In this document: in pieces, positions 43,813 to 56,085 of the stretch
Position numbering within the stretch: the first letter of the stretch is position 1
Layout of the letters: the number at the start of each line of letters is the position of its first letter
Assembly: GCF_001050035.1 (NCBI RefSeq)
Contig: NZ_CVTA01000022.1
Span: 186,001 to 250,000 of the forward strand
DNA length: 64,000 nt
Direction of reading: 5' to 3'
From: Mycolicibacterium komanii
GTDB taxonomy: Bacteria > Actinomycetota > Actinomycetes > Mycobacteriales > Mycobacteriaceae
Translations under genes and position numbers: made by a program
The notes under the pieces: model-generated
The model's database searches: none
What the model was told of the DNA's origin: nothing
Seen by the model: only the letters and a program-made list of their open reading frames with translations

Positions 43813-43960
43813 CTTCAACTCAAACCACCTCAAAACAATTTCCCCTGACTAACTAACCGCCCGGTTGGTCGGCGGACAAAAAGCCGCAGTTGACAGATGT
43901 CTGACCGGGCATTTCGAGTTGATGTGAGAATCGTCACGCGGTCCCGGATAGGGTGTTGCG

Positions 43961-45040
43961 ATGCTTCGCGTCGCGGTCTGGGGGACGGGCAACATGGGGT
44001 CGACGGCCATCCGCTCGACGACAGCTTTTCCGGGGTTGGAACTGGCGAGCGTCATCACGTCTTCGCACGACAAGGCGGGTAGAGACGCGGTCGAGTTCGC
44101 CGCGCTCGACGGAAAGACTGGCGTCGCCGCCACCACCGACGTCGACGCCGCGTTGGCCGGCTGCGATGCCGTCGCCTACATGGCATCCGGCGACATTCGG
44201 CCCGACGACGCCGTCGCCGACATCGAACGCTGCCTGCGGGCGGGCCGGCATGTGGTGACGCCGTCGCTGTATTCGCTATACGACCCGCGCTCCGCGCCGC
44301 CCGAGTGGGTCGACCGGCTCACCCGCGCCGCCGAGGAGGGCAGCTCGACGCTGCTCGTCAGCGGCGTCGACCCCGGCTGGGGCAACGACGCGCTCGCGGT
44401 GATCGCCGCCGGGCTGTGCACCAGGATCAAGAGCATCCACTGCCAGGAGATCTTCGACTACTCCACCTACAACCAGCCGTTCGCGGTGAAGGTGTCGTGT
44501 GGGTTCGGCGGTTCCATGGACGAGACGCCGATGATGTTGTTGCCGTCGATCCCGACGATGGTGTGGGGCGGCAACATTCGCCTGGTCGGCCGCAATCTCG
44601 GACTGGATATCGACGAGATCACCGAAGAAGTCGAACGGCGCCCGCTCGAGGAGTCCGTCGAGACGGTGATGGGCACGTTCGAGAAGGGCACCCAGGGCGC
44701 GTTCTGGTTGAAGGTGATCGGCAAGTCGGGCGGGCGCGAGCGCATCGTCATCGACCACATCACCCGGATCCACGCGTCGTGTGCACCGGACTGGCCGTAT
44801 CCGGACGAAGGGGTCGGCGATCACCGCGTGATCATCGACGGCGACCCGCGGCTGACGATCACCACCCGCGCCGACGTGCCCGGCGGCACCCGCGCCGACG
44901 GCGGCAATACCACCGCCGCCAACCGGCTGCTCGGCGCGCTGGCCTGGCTGGTCGAGCAGAAGCCCGGCATCTACGACGGGCTCGACGTACCGCTGCAGAC
45001 GACGCTGCCGCGTGAGGTGCAGGCGCAGCGCTGGGCTTAA
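43961..45040 (+). CDS. DapB-like NAD(P)-dependent oxidoreductase
   Basis: 359 residues. An N-terminal Rossmann domain with G-T-G-N-M-G (residues 8-13) resembles dihydrodipicolinate reductase, and C-D-A-V-A-Y-M-A-S-G marks the end of the cofactor site. The remainder, with S-G-V-D-P-G-W-G-N-D, differs from true DapB and belongs to the amine-dehydrogenase/DapB-N relatives. The family is common in mycobacteria with unknown substrates; some members reduce or deaminate amines. It is divergent from fadE5, 239 bases apart, and convergent with the TPP polyketide synthase gene across a hairpin. A role in TPP synthesis is possible only by position. Confidence 0.8.
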   Translation: MLRVAVWGTGNMGSTAIRSTTAFPGLELASVITSSHDKAGRDAVEFAALDGKTGVAATTDVDAALAGCDAVAYMASGDIRPDDAVADIERCLRAGRHVVTPSLYSLYDPRSAPPEWVDRLTRAAEEGSSTLLVSGVDPGWGNDALAVIAAGLCTRIKSIHCQEIFDYSTYNQPFAVKVSCGFGGSMDETPMMLLPSIPTMVWGGNIRLVGRNLGLDIDEITEEVERRPLEESVETVMGTFEKGTQGAFWLKVIGKSGGRERIVIDHITRIHASCAPDWPYPDEGVGDHRVIIDGDPRLTITTRADVPGGTRADGGNTTAANRLLGALAWLVEQKPGIYDGLDVPLQTTLPREVQAQRWA

Positions 45041-45049
45041 CTCGTTCTT

Positions 45050-45111
45050 GCCGAGCGCACGCTTCTGTACGCGTTTCCCCATGACGCGGTGTTCACAACC
45101 GTGCGCTCGGC
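45050..45111. terminator. inverted repeat between the DapB-like gene and pks
   Basis: Perfect 12-base arms GCCGAGCGCACG (45050-45061) and CGTGCGCTCGGC (45100-45111) enclose 38 bases. It fills the 75-base gap between convergent stops, so it probably ends both transcripts. No T-run follows, so termination is inferred from stem and position. Confidence 0.6.
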
Positions 45112-45115
45112 GGAG

Positions 45116-48100
45116 TCAGTCAGCGTTCTCGGCGTCGGGTAGCTGGCTGACGAGATACTCGGCGAGCCCGCCGATGGTCGGATAGTCGAACACCGCAGTC
45201 GCGTTGATCGTGAACGCGCCGCCGAACTGGCTGTGCAACCGGTTGCGCAGCTCGATCGCCATCAGCGAATCGGTTCCGAGGTCCAGGAAGCGACTCGTCG
45301 CGGCGGGCGGCTGCGCGAGCCGCAGGAAGTTCTGCACCTCGCGCTGAAGGAACTCGGTGACGAACCCGGCGCGCTGCGGCACCGGGATCTCCTGCAACTG
45401 GCGAAGCAGCTCACTGTCGCCGATCACCTCACCCTCGGGGCGCGGCAGCACGAGATCGAGGATCGGCGGCCGTGCCGCGCCCAACAACTTCGCGGCCCGC
45501 TGCCAGTTGGCCTTGACGACGGTCGCCTGTCCGGTGCCGTTCGCGATCACCTCGGAGAGCGCACTGAGCGCCGTCGACGGCTCCAGCGGCACCAGGCCTT
45601 GCGCATTGAGGTTGGCGCGCACGGCTTCCGACGATGCCATCCCGCCGTCGGCCCACGGCCCGAAGTTCACGCCTGTCGCGGGCAGGCCCTGCGCACGACG
45701 CCGCGCGATTAGGCCGTCGAGCAGCGCATTAGCCGTCGCGTAGTTCGCCTGACCGGGCGAGCCGAAGACGCTCGACACCGACGACGAGACGATGAAAAAG
45801 TCGAGCTCGTCGTCCTGCGTGAGCCGGTCGAGGTGGTAGGCACCGAAAGCCTTGGGCCGCAACGTGGTCCGAAAGTGGTCGAGATCCTGCTGGGACAGCA
45901 GGGCATCGTCGAGCACGCCGGCCAGGTGCGCGACGCCGGCAAGTGGCGGTAACTCTGCGCGGATCCGTTCGAGTAACCGCGATACTTCGGCTTCGTCGCC
46001 GACATCGGCAGAGAAGGTGTGGATCCGGCACTTGTAGCGCTCGGCGATCTCGTCGATCGCGCGCTGAGCATCCGCGTCGGGATCGCGACGGCTGGTCAGC
46101 ACGACGTGGCCGGCCCCCAGCTGCGCCAGGTACGCGGCGGTGTGCAGGCCGATCGCCCCGAGACCACCGGTGATCAGATAGCTCCGATCGGGCTTCGGGT
46201 GCAACGGGTTCGGAATCTGCAGCACGATCTTGCCGATGTGGCGCGCCTGCTGCATGCGGCGGAACGCCGCCCTTGCCTCGGTGATCGGGTAGATCTCGGC
46301 GGGCAGCGGCTTCCACTCGCGGCTGGCCATGCCGTCCGAGACTTCGATCAGCAACCGCTTGACGTGGTCGGGATTCTGCAGAGCTGTGAGATCTAGCGCG
46401 ACGATCTCGTAGGCGATATCGGGTCGGGCGGCCGCCATCTGCTCGGGTGTCCAAATGTCGCGCTTGGCGATTTCGGCGAAGCGACCGTTCTGGGCGGTCG
46501 CCCGTACGGTGGCTTCCACGAAACCTTCGTTGGTCAAGCTGTTGAGCACGACGTCAACGCCGGCCCCATCGGTATCATCCAGGATTTGATCCGCGAAATC
46601 CGTTGTGCGCGAATCGTAGACATGCTTCACGCCCATCTTGCGCAGCGTGTCACGCTTGTATTGGCTGGCAGTTGCGAAGACGATTGCGCCGTGCTGCTGC
46701 GCCATCTGGACCGCATATAGTCCGACGCCGCCGCTGGCGGCGTGGATAAGAACACGGTCACCGGCCCGCAACTGCGCCCAATCGAATGCGAGGCGAACCG
46801 TCAGCGCCGCGGCGGGAATCGTCGCAGCAGCAACGGCGCTGAGCCCGTCGGGCACTGGCGCGACTAGCTGGGCCGGCACGTTGAATCGGCTCGCGAATGC
46901 GCCTTGCATAAAGCCGTAGACGTGTTGGCCCACCTCAAGGCCGGTCACACCGTCGCCCACGTGCGTGACCACACCGGCGAAGTCGCCACCGATTGGCCCC
47001 GGGTCGCCGGGGTACAGGCCGAGGACGTTGAGCACGTCGCGGAAGTTCAGTCCAGCGGCCTGCACGCGAACCTGCACATAACCCTCAGCCGGCGGGGACA
47101 GCTCGGTTTCGGATAGACGCAGATTGTCAATCGCACCGCGTTCGGTGGGCGCAAGGACATAATCCGATGACGGCGGCACTGTGAGGTGGCCGCTTCGCGC
47201 CCAGGGCAAGAGTCGGGACGCCAGTAACTTCCCTTGACGCACAGCGAGCTCGGGTTCGCCTACCGGTGCTGCCAAGAGGCGGGCCACCGCGCGAACCGCG
47301 TCCGGCGTGCCGTCACAGTCGACGAGCATGCAACGTAGCGCCGGCTCCTCGTTGATCGTGGTGCGCCCGAAGCCCCACAGTGCCGCCTGCGCCGGGTCGA
47401 CGGGTTCACCGGACTCAGTGGCCACCGCACGCTCGGTGACGATCCACAGACCGTTGGGGAGCTTCGCCTCGCCGCGCTGCACGGTGTGCACCGCGTCGAG
47501 AAGGTCGGCGATGTCGGCTTCCATCCGCGCGGCCGCTTCGGAGTTCGACTCTCCCGGTCGCGCCGGGGTTGCGCGCCATACCGCACCAGAGAAGGGAACT
47601 CCGCGCCCGTGCGCGTCGGCCAGCTGTCGGCCCAACGGCAGTGCATCGGTTAGGCGGTCGTGGGCGATACAGCCAGGAAAGTTCTCGGCGAGCTCGCCGA
47701 ATCCGGCGAACAGCCAGGTGCCTTCGGGGGCCGCCTCGGTGTCGGGAAGCGGCACCTCGTGCCAGCCGAGCGTGTACAGCAGCCGGGTGGCGTCCCCGCC
47801 CAGGCCTCGTAAAAGCGCCTCGCGAGGCGCGCGTTTGACGGTGAACTCCCGGATACCGCCGAGCGGCCGCCCGTCCCGGCTGATGAAGTCGATGTCGAAA
47901 GCATGTGTCTCGCTGTCGATTTCACCTGTACGCCAACGAGCGCGGCAGTAGAACCGACGCGGCATCTTCTCACGCAGAGTCACCTGCCCGTACCGCAGCG
48001 GCAGGAACAGGTCGTTCACGCCTTGTTCTACGGCCAGTTCCGATGGGAACGCGGGGAAGGTGACGCCGGTGCACAGATCCATCAGCACCGGGTGCATCGG

Positions 48101-51100
48101 CTCGGCGCCGAGTTGCTCAGTCAGCTCTTCGCCGACGATCAGATCGCCGATGGCTTCACCGTCGGCGAACCACAGCGACTTCAGGGAACCGGACCAGGTT
48201 GGTCCCCAGGCCAATTCCATGTCCGCGAATGTCTCGAACAGGTCCTGCGGGCGCATGCGGTTGCACCGCACGATCGCCTCATCGATCGGATCCTCCGATC
48301 CCGGATGGTCACCAACCCCGCTTACGACCGTTCCGTCCGCGTTCAACGACCATTCGCCACCGCGTTCCCCGAACGGGCGACTGTGCACCTGGAAGCGCCA
48401 TTCGTCACTATCTCTTTGCGGCCGCAAGGAGAGCTGGACCTCGCGAGAAGCTTTCTCGGGCAGGACGATCGGTTCGTAAAAGATGACGTCGCGCACCTGC
48501 GCTGGTGCGCCGACCGCGGTGAGGGCCATGGCGGCATACGTCGCCCCGGGGACGACAACGGTCCCGTAGATGACATGGTCGGCCAACCAAGGCTGTGACC
48601 TCACCGACAGCCTGCTGGTGTAGACGGTGTCGCCCGAGGCCAAATCCTTCGCACTGCCGAGAAGCCCGGAGGACGCGGCGCTGCCCGTGCCATCGATGGC
48701 GATGTCGGCGGTCTTGGGCCAGAACCGGCGCCGCTGGAAGGGATAGGTGGGCAATTCCAGCCGACGACGCGGCTTCGGGTGCAGCGCAGCGAAAGCGGGT
48801 CGCAGCCCACCGACGTATGCCGCGACCAGCGCATCGGCGATCTGGCGGCGGTCAGCGACGCCCTTGCGGAGCGAGACGATCGCCCGCGGCGCCGTCGCGT
48901 GCTCTGGCCACACCTGCACGGCGGCTCCGGTCAGTACCGGTTGCGGCCCGATCTCCATCAGCACCGAGCAACCCAGCGCCGCCACCGTACACACGCTCTC
49001 GGCGAATTGCACCGGCTGTCGCGAATGCCGCCTCCAGTACTCGGCGTCCAGGTTGGCGTGGCCGGTGAGCACGGCGCCGGTGCGGTTGCACACCAGCGGA
49101 ATGGTCGGGGCGATGAATTCGAATTGCGCAGCGTAGGACTCGAACTCGTCGAGCACGGGATCCAACAGTTCGGAGTGGAAGGCGTGGCTGGTCTCCAGCG
49201 CGGTGCAGCGCACGCCGTCGTCGGTGAATCGCTCGACGATCCGTTCGACGTCTTCGGCGGGACCCGATACCACCGTGTTCGGCCCGTTGTAGGCGGCGAC
49301 CGACACCCGTGGGAACTCGCCGACGACGTCTTCGACCTGCTTCGCGTCGGCGAACACCGCGGCCATCCGCCCGCCGTCGGGCAGGCTGCCGAACAACCGT
49401 CCGCGCTCGGCGATCAACCGGGCCCCGTCCTCTAGGCTGAACACCCCCGCCACGCAGGCCGCGGCGTACTGGCCGACGCTGTGCCCCAGCACGACGTCGG
49501 GTTCGATGCCCCACGACTGCCACAGCCGGGCCAGTCCCATCTCGACGGCGAACAGCGCAGGCTGCGCGTACGACGTGTGCCGCAGGGCCGACCCCGTCTC
49601 GCGGTCGACCGCGAACACCACGTCGAGCAGGGGCCGCGGCAACATCGAATCGACCGCTTCGGCGCACCTCGTGACGGTGTCGGCGAAAACCGGTTCGCAG
49701 TCGAACAATTCGCGCGCCATCCCCGGGTACTGGCTGCCCTGCCCGGTGAACAGCCATGCGGTCGTCGGCGCGTCGGTGCACTCACCGCGCACCACGCCCG
49801 GCCGGAGACGGTGCTCGGCCAGGTCGGTCAGCAGCTCACGTGCCCCCTGCGCCGAATCGACCACCAGCGCGCCGCGATGCTCGAAATGCGAACGGCCGAC
49901 ACCGGCCGTGTGACACAGATCGGCGATGTCGACCTTCGGATTCGCGTCCAGCCAGTCGCCGAACCGCTGCGCGAGCGCGACCAGCGCCTCGGGCGAGCGC
50001 GCCGAAAGCGGCAACACATGCAACGGTTCTCGCAGATCGGCGGGCTCGAGCGGGGCACCGTCCGACGAGTACTCGTCCGCGGTGGCCGACGGGGGCGCTT
50101 CCTCGACGATCACGTGGGCGTTCGTGCCGGTGAAACCAAAGGAGCTCACGCCCGCGCGCCGGCGTCTGCCGTTGGTCTGCCACGGCCTGGCCTCGTCGAC
50201 GACGCGCACCGGCAGCGCATCCCAGGGGACATGCGGGTTGGGCTCCCGGAAGTGCAGGCTCGGCGGGATCACCTCGTGCTGCAGCGACAATACGACCTTG
50301 ATCAGGCCCGCCGCTCCCGACGCCGACTCGGTGTGGCCGATGTTCGTCTTCACCGAGCCCATCAGCAACGGGCGGTCCGGATCGCGCGAGGCACCGTAGA
50401 CCGCCGCGGCCGCCTGCACCTCGATCGGATCACCCAGTGGGGTGCCGGTGCCGTGCGCCTCGAGGTAGTCGATGTCCGCGCCCGCCAGCCCTGCCCGGGT
50501 CAGCGCGGTGCTGATAAGCCGTTGTTGCGCACCACCGTTCGGCACGGTCAGACCGCTCGAGGCGCCGTCCTGATTGACCGCACTGCTGGGGATGACCGCG
50601 CAGATCCGGTCGCCGTCGCGCTCGGCGTCGCTCAGCCTCTTGAGCACGAGGATGCCGCAGCCCTCGCTGCGCACATATCCGTCGGCGGAGGCGTCGAAGG
50701 TTTTACACCGCCCGACGGGGGACAGCATCCGCGCGCGGGACGCGGCGATCACCGTGACCGGGCTCAGAAGAACGTTCACCCCGCCGGCAAGCGCCATATC
50801 GCAGTCGCCCGTGCGCAACGCCTGCACGGCCTGATGGACGGCCACCAGGGCCGAACTGCACGCGGTGTCGACCGCGACCGCGGGTCCCTCCAGCCCGAGG
50901 GCGAACGCCACCCGGCCGGAGATCGCGTTGAGCGCATTGCCGGTGATGAAGTACGGCTCGATCTTGTCGATCGACTCGGAGGACAGCAGGTGCGCGTACT
51001 CGTTGGCGGCGACGCCGGCGAAGACGCCGGTCCGGCTGCCGCGAAGGCTCGCAGGGGAGTACCCCGCCCTTTCCAAGCCCTCCCAGACCGTTTCGAGCAT

Positions 51101-54100
51101 CAGCCGTTGTTGCGGCTCGATCCAGACGGCCTCGCGCGGGGAGATGCCGAAGAACTCGGGATCGAATTCGTCGATATCGTCGAGGAATCCGCCGAAGCGG
51201 GTGTACGTCTTACCGGCGACCTCGGGATCGGGATCGTAGAACTCGTCGATGTCGAACCGGTCGTCGGGAACTTCCCGGATCGCGTCGACGCCGGCGGAGA
51301 GCAGCTCCCAGAACGCCTCCGGGTTCGGTGCGCCGGGGAAGCGGCATGACACCGCGACGACCGCGATCGGTTCGTCCGTGCGCGGTGGAGCAGTGGGTGC
51401 TGTCGGTCGAGGCTCCGCACCGGCCTGCTTGCTCAGCCCCAGCACCTCGCCGAGCAGATACTCAGCGGCGTCGGAGAGTCGCGGATGATCCATCACCAGC
51501 GTGACCGGAATCTCCCTGCCGACACCCTGCTCCAGGCGGCGGCGGAGCTCGACGGCCATCAAAGAGTCCATGCCCAGGTCGAAAAAGCCTGCATCCTCGC
51601 GAATCTCGGCGGCATCGACCCGCGTGACCTCCGCGACCGCGTCGCGCAGGTAATTGGTCAGCAGTCGCTTGCGCTGTTGCACGGGCGCCTTCGAAAGACG
51701 CTCGACCAGTTCGGTCGGTCCCGAGGAGATCGCGGGCGCGGCGGCGGTCGAGGCAGTGGGTAGTTCGCGTTCCAGCTCGGCCAGGAAGCCGCGTCGGCCC
51801 GCCTGCTGGTAGAGCGGCAGGAAACGGGTCCAGTCGATCCGGGCCACGACGCCCTGGGCGGTGGACGCCGACACGACATCGGCCAGCCCGGCCAGCGCCT
51901 CGGTGGGCGAAAGCGTCTGCACTCCGCGCTGTTCCAGTCGTGAGCGGGACTCCGCGTCGGCCATGCCCGCCGACCACGGTCCGAAGTTGGCGCTGACCGC
52001 GGGGACGCCCTGTTCGCGCAGCCGCCAGGCCAGCCCGTCGAGGAAGGCGTTGGCGGCGCCATAGGCAGTCTGCCCGAATCCGCCCCACACCGACGCGATC
52101 GACGAGGTGCAGATGAAGAAGTCGAGGCTCAGGTCGGCCGCCGCTTCACTCAGATGCCATGCACCCCAGACCTTCCCGGCAAACACCCGGTCCACCTCGG
52201 CGTCGTCGAGGCTGCCCAGCGGCGTGGTGCCGATCTCACCGGCGGCATGGACGATGCCCGCCAGGGGCGGTAGTTCGGCCTCGACGGTGGCCAACAGGCG
52301 GGCGACGTCGTGTGCGTCGGCGACATCGGCGGCGATGACACGCACGTCGGCGCCGTATTGTGCGGCCAGCGCGTCGACGCGCTTTCGGGTGTCGTCGTCA
52401 GGCGTCCGGCGGCTGGTCAGCACCAGGTGCTTGGCGCCCTGCGCGGCCAGGTATGCGGCGATCTCCATGCCGACCGCACCCAGGCCGCCTGTCACCAGAT
52501 ACGTTGCGTCAGACCGAGTATCCAGGGCTGAAGGCCGTTCCGTTCGGCGGGTCAAACGAGGCACGAAGACGTCCGCACCGCGCACCGCGAGCTGGTCTTC
52601 CCTGGCGCCGGAACCCGCGGGGGCGGTGATCTGGTCGAGCAGTTGGGACCATTCGTCGGTTGTGCAGCCGGCCAGGTCGGCCAGCCCGCCCCACACCTGC
52701 GGCAGTTCCAGCGCCGCGGCGCGGCCGAACCCCCACAGGCAGCTCTGGTCGGGGACCACGCTGTCGGCGTCGGTGGCCCGTTGCGCGCCGCGGGTGACGA
52801 TCCAGACCGATGCCCGCCGTTCGGCGGCGGCCGCTGCGCGCAGGAGGCGCCGCGTGCCGCCCAGCACCCGGTGCTGCATGCGCAGGAGCGACCGCATGGT
52901 CGGCGCCGCGGAGGATTCCAGCGCCGCGGCGTGCACGATGCGAGGCGCACTCGCAGCGCGCAATACATCCGCCAGCGCGTCCTCGTCGGCGTCGGTGGTC
53001 GGAAGCCCGACGATCCGGTACGTGTCGCCCCGGTTGGCGAGCGCGTCGGTCAGCGGCCGGACGGCATCGGCGCCGTCGGCGATGACGATCCACTCGTACT
53101 CCTGGCCATCGCCGCGCGACGGTGCAGTGGCTTTGTCCCAACGGATTTCGTAGCGATCGTCGGGGGCCGCGTCGACGACACGCGGGGGTGCCGGTGCGTC
53201 GCTGGCGCTCTGACCCGCGGGCCGCCGGTCGTCGCGGAACCAGTATTCGCGGTGTTCGAACGGGTAGGTGGGTAGGTCGACCTTCCGCGCATCCGGCCGC
53301 CGCAGAGCACCGAATGCGGGCAGATGACCCAACACATAGGCGTCGGCGAGCGCTTCGGAGATCTGCCGGTGGTCCGCAACGTTCGGCCGCAGCGACGCGA
53401 TCACCTTCGGCGCTGTCGCGGGATCGGGCCAGGCCGTCAGCGCGGCGGTCGCGAGCACCGGTCGCGGTCCGATCTCGAGCAGCACCTTGCAATTGATCTC
53501 GGCGAGGGTGCGCACGCTCTTGGCGAACTCCACCGGCTGACGCGCGTGCCGACGCCAATAAGCGCCGTCGAGCTTGACGCTCCGGCCGAGCGCGGCTCCG
53601 GTGCGGTTGTCGATCAGGATCCGTTGCGGTGCAGCGAAAGTGAACCGATCTGCGTAGGCCTCGAACTCGTCGAGGATCGGATCCAGGAGCGCCGAATGGA
53701 AGGCGTGGCTCGTATCGAGCCATTCGCACCGCACACCGTTACCCGCCAGGCGCACAACCGCCGGCTCCAAATCGCCTGCGGGACCGGATAGTACGGTGTT
53801 GGCACCGTTGTAGGCCGCCACTGACAGGCTCGGGAAGTCATCGGTCAGGTTCTCGACCCGCTCGGCTTCGGCGAACACCGCGGCCATCCGTCCACCCGCG
53901 GGCAGGCTGCCGAACAGCCGTCCGCGCTCGGCGATCAGCCGTGCGCCGTCCTCGAGCGTGAACACGCCCGCGACACAGGCCGCCGCGTACTGGCCGACGC
54001 TGTGGCCCAGTACGACGTCGGGTTCGAAACCCCAGGACTGCCAGAGACGGGCGAGACCCATCTCCACCGCGAACAGGGCGGGCTGCGCGTACGACGTCTG

Positions 54101-55906
54101 CCGCAACGTCTGGTCGGCCGCGGGACTGTCGACATCGAAAACGACGTCGAGCAACGGCTTTTCGAGCACGCCCGCGACCGCCGCGGCGCACTGCCGCATG
54201 GTTTCGGCGAACACCGGCTCGGTGTCGAACAGTTCGCGTGCCATGCCGGGGTACTGGCTGCCCTGGCCGGTGAACAGCCAGGCCGTCTTCGGCGGTTCAT
54301 AGCACTCCCCGCGGACCAAGCCCGGCGCGGGGCGGTCCTCGGCGAGCGCCCCGAGAAGGTCCGCGGCAGACTGGGTCGAGTTGACCACCAGTGCTGCGCG
54401 ATGCTCCAGGTGGGCGCGGCCCGCGCCGGCCGTGAAGCACACATCGGCCAGTGCGGCGTCCGGATGCTCGGTCATCCAGGCGCGGTAGCGCTCGGCGGTC
54501 TGGTTCAGCGCGGCGGGGGTGCGCGCCGACAGCGGAAGCACGCTGAACCGCGAGGAGGCGTCCGGCTGCGAAACCGCGGCGGCAACCTCGGGGGCCTCTT
54601 CGAGGATGACGTGCGCGTTGGTGCCGGCGAACCCGAACGAGCTCACACCGGCGATGCGCGGCCGGTCGCCGCGTTCCCACGGCAGCGTCTCGGTGACGAC
54701 CTCGACCGGGAGCCGGCCCCACGGGATGTGCGGCGAGGGGTTCTCGAAGTTGAGGTGCTTGGGCAGCGCCTCGTGTTCGAGCGCCAGCACGACTTTGATG
54801 ACGCCGGCGATGCCCGCGGCCGCCTCCAGGTGACCGATGTTGGTCTTCGCCGAACCGATCAGCAGCGGGCGTCCGGCGTCGCGTCCGACGCCGTACGCCG
54901 CTCCAGCCGCCTGCGCCTCGATCGGGTCGCCCAGCGAGGTGCCAGTGCCGTGCGCCTCTAGGTAGCCGACGTCGCCGGGGCGTACGCCTGCGCGCTGAAG
55001 TGCATCGGTGATGACCCGCTGTTGCGCAACGCCGTTCGGCACCGTCAACCCGCCTGATGCACCGTCTTGGTTGACTGCGCTACCGCGGATCACGGCCCGG
55101 ATCCGATCGCCGTCGCGCACCGCGTCCTCGAGGCGTTTGAGGGCGACCACGCCGCAGCCCTCACCGCGCACGTAGCCGTCGGCCGCCGCGTCGAAGGTCT
55201 TGCATCGCCCGTCAGGGGCGAGCATTCGGGCGTTGGAGAACGTGATCATCGTCGCGGGCGTCAGCAGAAGGTTCACCCCGCCCGCCAACGCGAAGTCGCA
55301 TTCGCTCAGACGCAGCGCCTGGCACGCCTGGTGAATGGCCACCAGCGACGAGCTGCACGCGGTGTCGACGGCCACGGCAGGACCCTGCAAGCCCAGCCGG
55401 TAGCTGATGCGGCCCGCCGCTGCGGCGTTAGACGTCCCGATCGCCATGTAGGCCTCGATCTCGGAGTACGTCAGCTCGTCGGAGGCCATGCCGAGGTAAT
55501 CGTGGGTTGACAGCCCCATGAACACGCCGGTGTTGGTTTCGCTCAGCGCCGTCGGCGAAATACCCGAGTGCTCGACCGCCCGCCACGCCGTCTCGAGTAG
55601 GAGCCGGTGCTGCGGGTCCATCATCCTGGCCTCGCGCGTCGACATCCCGAAGAACGGCGCGTCGAAGCCCGTCGCATCGTCGATGAAGCCCGCTCTGCGG
55701 GTCACCACTTTGCCCGGCGCCCCGGGGTCGGGGTCGAAGAAATCGTCGGCGTTCCAGCGTTCGGCCGGCACCTCGGAGATCGCGTCGCGGCCTTCGCGTA
55801 GCAGGTCCCAGAACTCGCCGGCGTCGCGGGCTCCGGGGAATCGTCCCGCGTATCCGACGATGGCGAAGCGGGGCGTCGGGTCGGTTCGCGGCTCAGCGGG
55901 TCCCAT
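45116..55906 (-). CDS. pks: bimodular type I polyketide synthase of the trehalose polyphleate locus
   Basis: 3596 residues from ATG at 55906 (GGAAGGA six bases upstream). Module 1: KS (Cys184), AT (Ser636), KR (Tyr1282), ACP (Ser1448). Module 2: KS (Cys1683), AT (Ser2143), DH (His2444), ER (about 2870-3160), KR (Tyr3389), ACP (Ser3547). There is no loading module and no thioesterase. Both ATs have H-A-F-H, predicting malonyl-CoA and so unbranched chains. The DH second motif reads M-D-L-C-T-G, with Gly where Gln or His is usual. Known: the TPP PKS makes phleic acids, whose repeat is one double bond per four carbons, which two iterating modules of this kind could give. Acids are loaded from FadD23 and released to PapA3. 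The first KR has the A-type Trp, the second the B-type L-D-D. Confidence 0.92.
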   Translation of the reverse strand: MGPAEPRTDPTPRFAIVGYAGRFPGARDAGEFWDLLREGRDAISEVPAERWNADDFFDPDPGAPGKVVTRRAGFIDDATGFDAPFFGMSTREARMMDPQHRLLLETAWRAVEHSGISPTALSETNTGVFMGLSTHDYLGMASDELTYSEIEAYMAIGTSNAAAAGRISYRLGLQGPAVAVDTACSSSLVAIHQACQALRLSECDFALAGGVNLLLTPATMITFSNARMLAPDGRCKTFDAAADGYVRGEGCGVVALKRLEDAVRDGDRIRAVIRGSAVNQDGASGGLTVPNGVAQQRVITDALQRAGVRPGDVGYLEAHGTGTSLGDPIEAQAAGAAYGVGRDAGRPLLIGSAKTNIGHLEAAAGIAGVIKVVLALEHEALPKHLNFENPSPHIPWGRLPVEVVTETLPWERGDRPRIAGVSSFGFAGTNAHVILEEAPEVAAAVSQPDASSRFSVLPLSARTPAALNQTAERYRAWMTEHPDAALADVCFTAGAGRAHLEHRAALVVNSTQSAADLLGALAEDRPAPGLVRGECYEPPKTAWLFTGQGSQYPGMARELFDTEPVFAETMRQCAAAVAGVLEKPLLDVVFDVDSPAADQTLRQTSYAQPALFAVEMGLARLWQSWGFEPDVVLGHSVGQYAAACVAGVFTLEDGARLIAERGRLFGSLPAGGRMAAVFAEAERVENLTDDFPSLSVAAYNGANTVLSGPAGDLEPAVVRLAGNGVRCEWLDTSHAFHSALLDPILDEFEAYADRFTFAAPQRILIDNRTGAALGRSVKLDGAYWRRHARQPVEFAKSVRTLAEINCKVLLEIGPRPVLATAALTAWPDPATAPKVIASLRPNVADHRQISEALADAYVLGHLPAFGALRRPDARKVDLPTYPFEHREYWFRDDRRPAGQSASDAPAPPRVVDAAPDDRYEIRWDKATAPSRGDGQEYEWIVIADGADAVRPLTDALANRGDTYRIVGLPTTDADEDALADVLRAASAPRIVHAAALESSAAPTMRSLLRMQHRVLGGTRRLLRAAAAAERRASVWIVTRGAQRATDADSVVPDQSCLWGFGRAAALELPQVWGGLADLAGCTTDEWSQLLDQITAPAGSGAREDQLAVRGADVFVPRLTRRTERPSALDTRSDATYLVTGGLGAVGMEIAAYLAAQGAKHLVLTSRRTPDDDTRKRVDALAAQYGADVRVIAADVADAHDVARLLATVEAELPPLAGIVHAAGEIGTTPLGSLDDAEVDRVFAGKVWGAWHLSEAAADLSLDFFICTSSIASVWGGFGQTAYGAANAFLDGLAWRLREQGVPAVSANFGPWSAGMADAESRSRLEQRGVQTLSPTEALAGLADVVSASTAQGVVARIDWTRFLPLYQQAGRRGFLAELERELPTASTAAAPAISSGPTELVERLSKAPVQQRKRLLTNYLRDAVAEVTRVDAAEIREDAGFFDLGMDSLMAVELRRRLEQGVGREIPVTLVMDHPRLSDAAEYLLGEVLGLSKQAGAEPRPTAPTAPPRTDEPIAVVAVSCRFPGAPNPEAFWELLSAGVDAIREVPDDRFDIDEFYDPDPEVAGKTYTRFGGFLDDIDEFDPEFFGISPREAVWIEPQQRLMLETVWEGLERAGYSPASLRGSRTGVFAGVAANEYAHLLSSESIDKIEPYFITGNALNAISGRVAFALGLEGPAVAVDTACSSALVAVHQAVQALRTGDCDMALAGGVNVLLSPVTVIAASRARMLSPVGRCKTFDASADGYVRSEGCGILVLKRLSDAERDGDRICAVIPSSAVNQDGASSGLTVPNGGAQQRLISTALTRAGLAGADIDYLEAHGTGTPLGDPIEVQAAAAVYGASRDPDRPLLMGSVKTNIGHTESASGAAGLIKVVLSLQHEVIPPSLHFREPNPHVPWDALPVRVVDEARPWQTNGRRRRAGVSSFGFTGTNAHVIVEEAPPSATADEYSSDGAPLEPADLREPLHVLPLSARSPEALVALAQRFGDWLDANPKVDIADLCHTAGVGRSHFEHRGALVVDSAQGARELLTDLAEHRLRPGVVRGECTDAPTTAWLFTGQGSQYPGMARELFDCEPVFADTVTRCAEAVDSMLPRPLLDVVFAVDRETGSALRHTSYAQPALFAVEMGLARLWQSWGIEPDVVLGHSVGQYAAACVAGVFSLEDGARLIAERGRLFGSLPDGGRMAAVFADAKQVEDVVGEFPRVSVAAYNGPNTVVSGPAEDVERIVERFTDDGVRCTALETSHAFHSELLDPVLDEFESYAAQFEFIAPTIPLVCNRTGAVLTGHANLDAEYWRRHSRQPVQFAESVCTVAALGCSVLMEIGPQPVLTGAAVQVWPEHATAPRAIVSLRKGVADRRQIADALVAAYVGGLRPAFAALHPKPRRRLELPTYPFQRRRFWPKTADIAIDGTGSAASSGLLGSAKDLASGDTVYTSRLSVRSQPWLADHVIYGTVVVPGATYAAMALTAVGAPAQVRDVIFYEPIVLPEKASREVQLSLRPQRDSDEWRFQVHSRPFGERGGEWSLNADGTVVSGVGDHPGSEDPIDEAIVRCNRMRPQDLFETFADMELAWGPTWSGSLKSLWFADGEAIGDLIVGEELTEQLGAEPMHPVLMDLCTGVTFPAFPSELAVEQGVNDLFLPLRYGQVTLREKMPRRFYCRARWRTGEIDSETHAFDIDFISRDGRPLGGIREFTVKRAPREALLRGLGGDATRLLYTLGWHEVPLPDTEAAPEGTWLFAGFGELAENFPGCIAHDRLTDALPLGRQLADAHGRGVPFSGAVWRATPARPGESNSEAAARMEADIADLLDAVHTVQRGEAKLPNGLWIVTERAVATESGEPVDPAQAALWGFGRTTINEEPALRCMLVDCDGTPDAVRAVARLLAAPVGEPELAVRQGKLLASRLLPWARSGHLTVPPSSDYVLAPTERGAIDNLRLSETELSPPAEGYVQVRVQAAGLNFRDVLNVLGLYPGDPGPIGGDFAGVVTHVGDGVTGLEVGQHVYGFMQGAFASRFNVPAQLVAPVPDGLSAVAAATIPAAALTVRLAFDWAQLRAGDRVLIHAASGGVGLYAVQMAQQHGAIVFATASQYKRDTLRKMGVKHVYDSRTTDFADQILDDTDGAGVDVVLNSLTNEGFVEATVRATAQNGRFAEIAKRDIWTPEQMAAARPDIAYEIVALDLTALQNPDHVKRLLIEVSDGMASREWKPLPAEIYPITEARAAFRRMQQARHIGKIVLQIPNPLHPKPDRSYLITGGLGAIGLHTAAYLAQLGAGHVVLTSRRDPDADAQRAIDEIAERYKCRIHTFSADVGDEAEVSRLLERIRAELPPLAGVAHLAGVLDDALLSQQDLDHFRTTLRPKAFGAYHLDRLTQDDELDFFIVSSSVSSVFGSPGQANYATANALLDGLIARRRAQGLPATGVNFGPWADGGMASSEAVRANLNAQGLVPLEPSTALSALSEVIANGTGQATVVKANWQRAAKLLGAARPPILDLVLPRPEGEVIGDSELLRQLQEIPVPQRAGFVTEFLQREVQNFLRLAQPPAATSRFLDLGTDSLMAIELRNRLHSQFGGAFTINATAVFDYPTIGGLAEYLVSQLPDAENAD

Positions 55907-56085
55907 ACCGTCCTTCCGTGCGTTGACGGTGACATTCACACTCTGTGCTGCTGCAGTTGCAGCATCCCGAGATCGGCGTCGACGAACACTATTGCACGTG
56001 TAACGATGGCCGTGCGGTTCCCACTTTCGGGATCTCACACGAGCGATGCCGGCCCAAGGCGGCCGAGCTGGGAGGACGAGTCGGA
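55907..56085. promoter_or_regulatory. divergent promoter region of the TPP locus
   Basis: 179 bases between pks and papA3, the only large gap in the locus. It contains the palindrome TGCTGCA-GT-TGCAGCA at 55949-55964 and a looser pair ATCCCGA (55964-55970) / TCGGGAT (56027-56033). No gene is seen. The palindrome is a plausible operator for the shared promoter; no regulator gene lies beside it. Confidence 0.5.
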
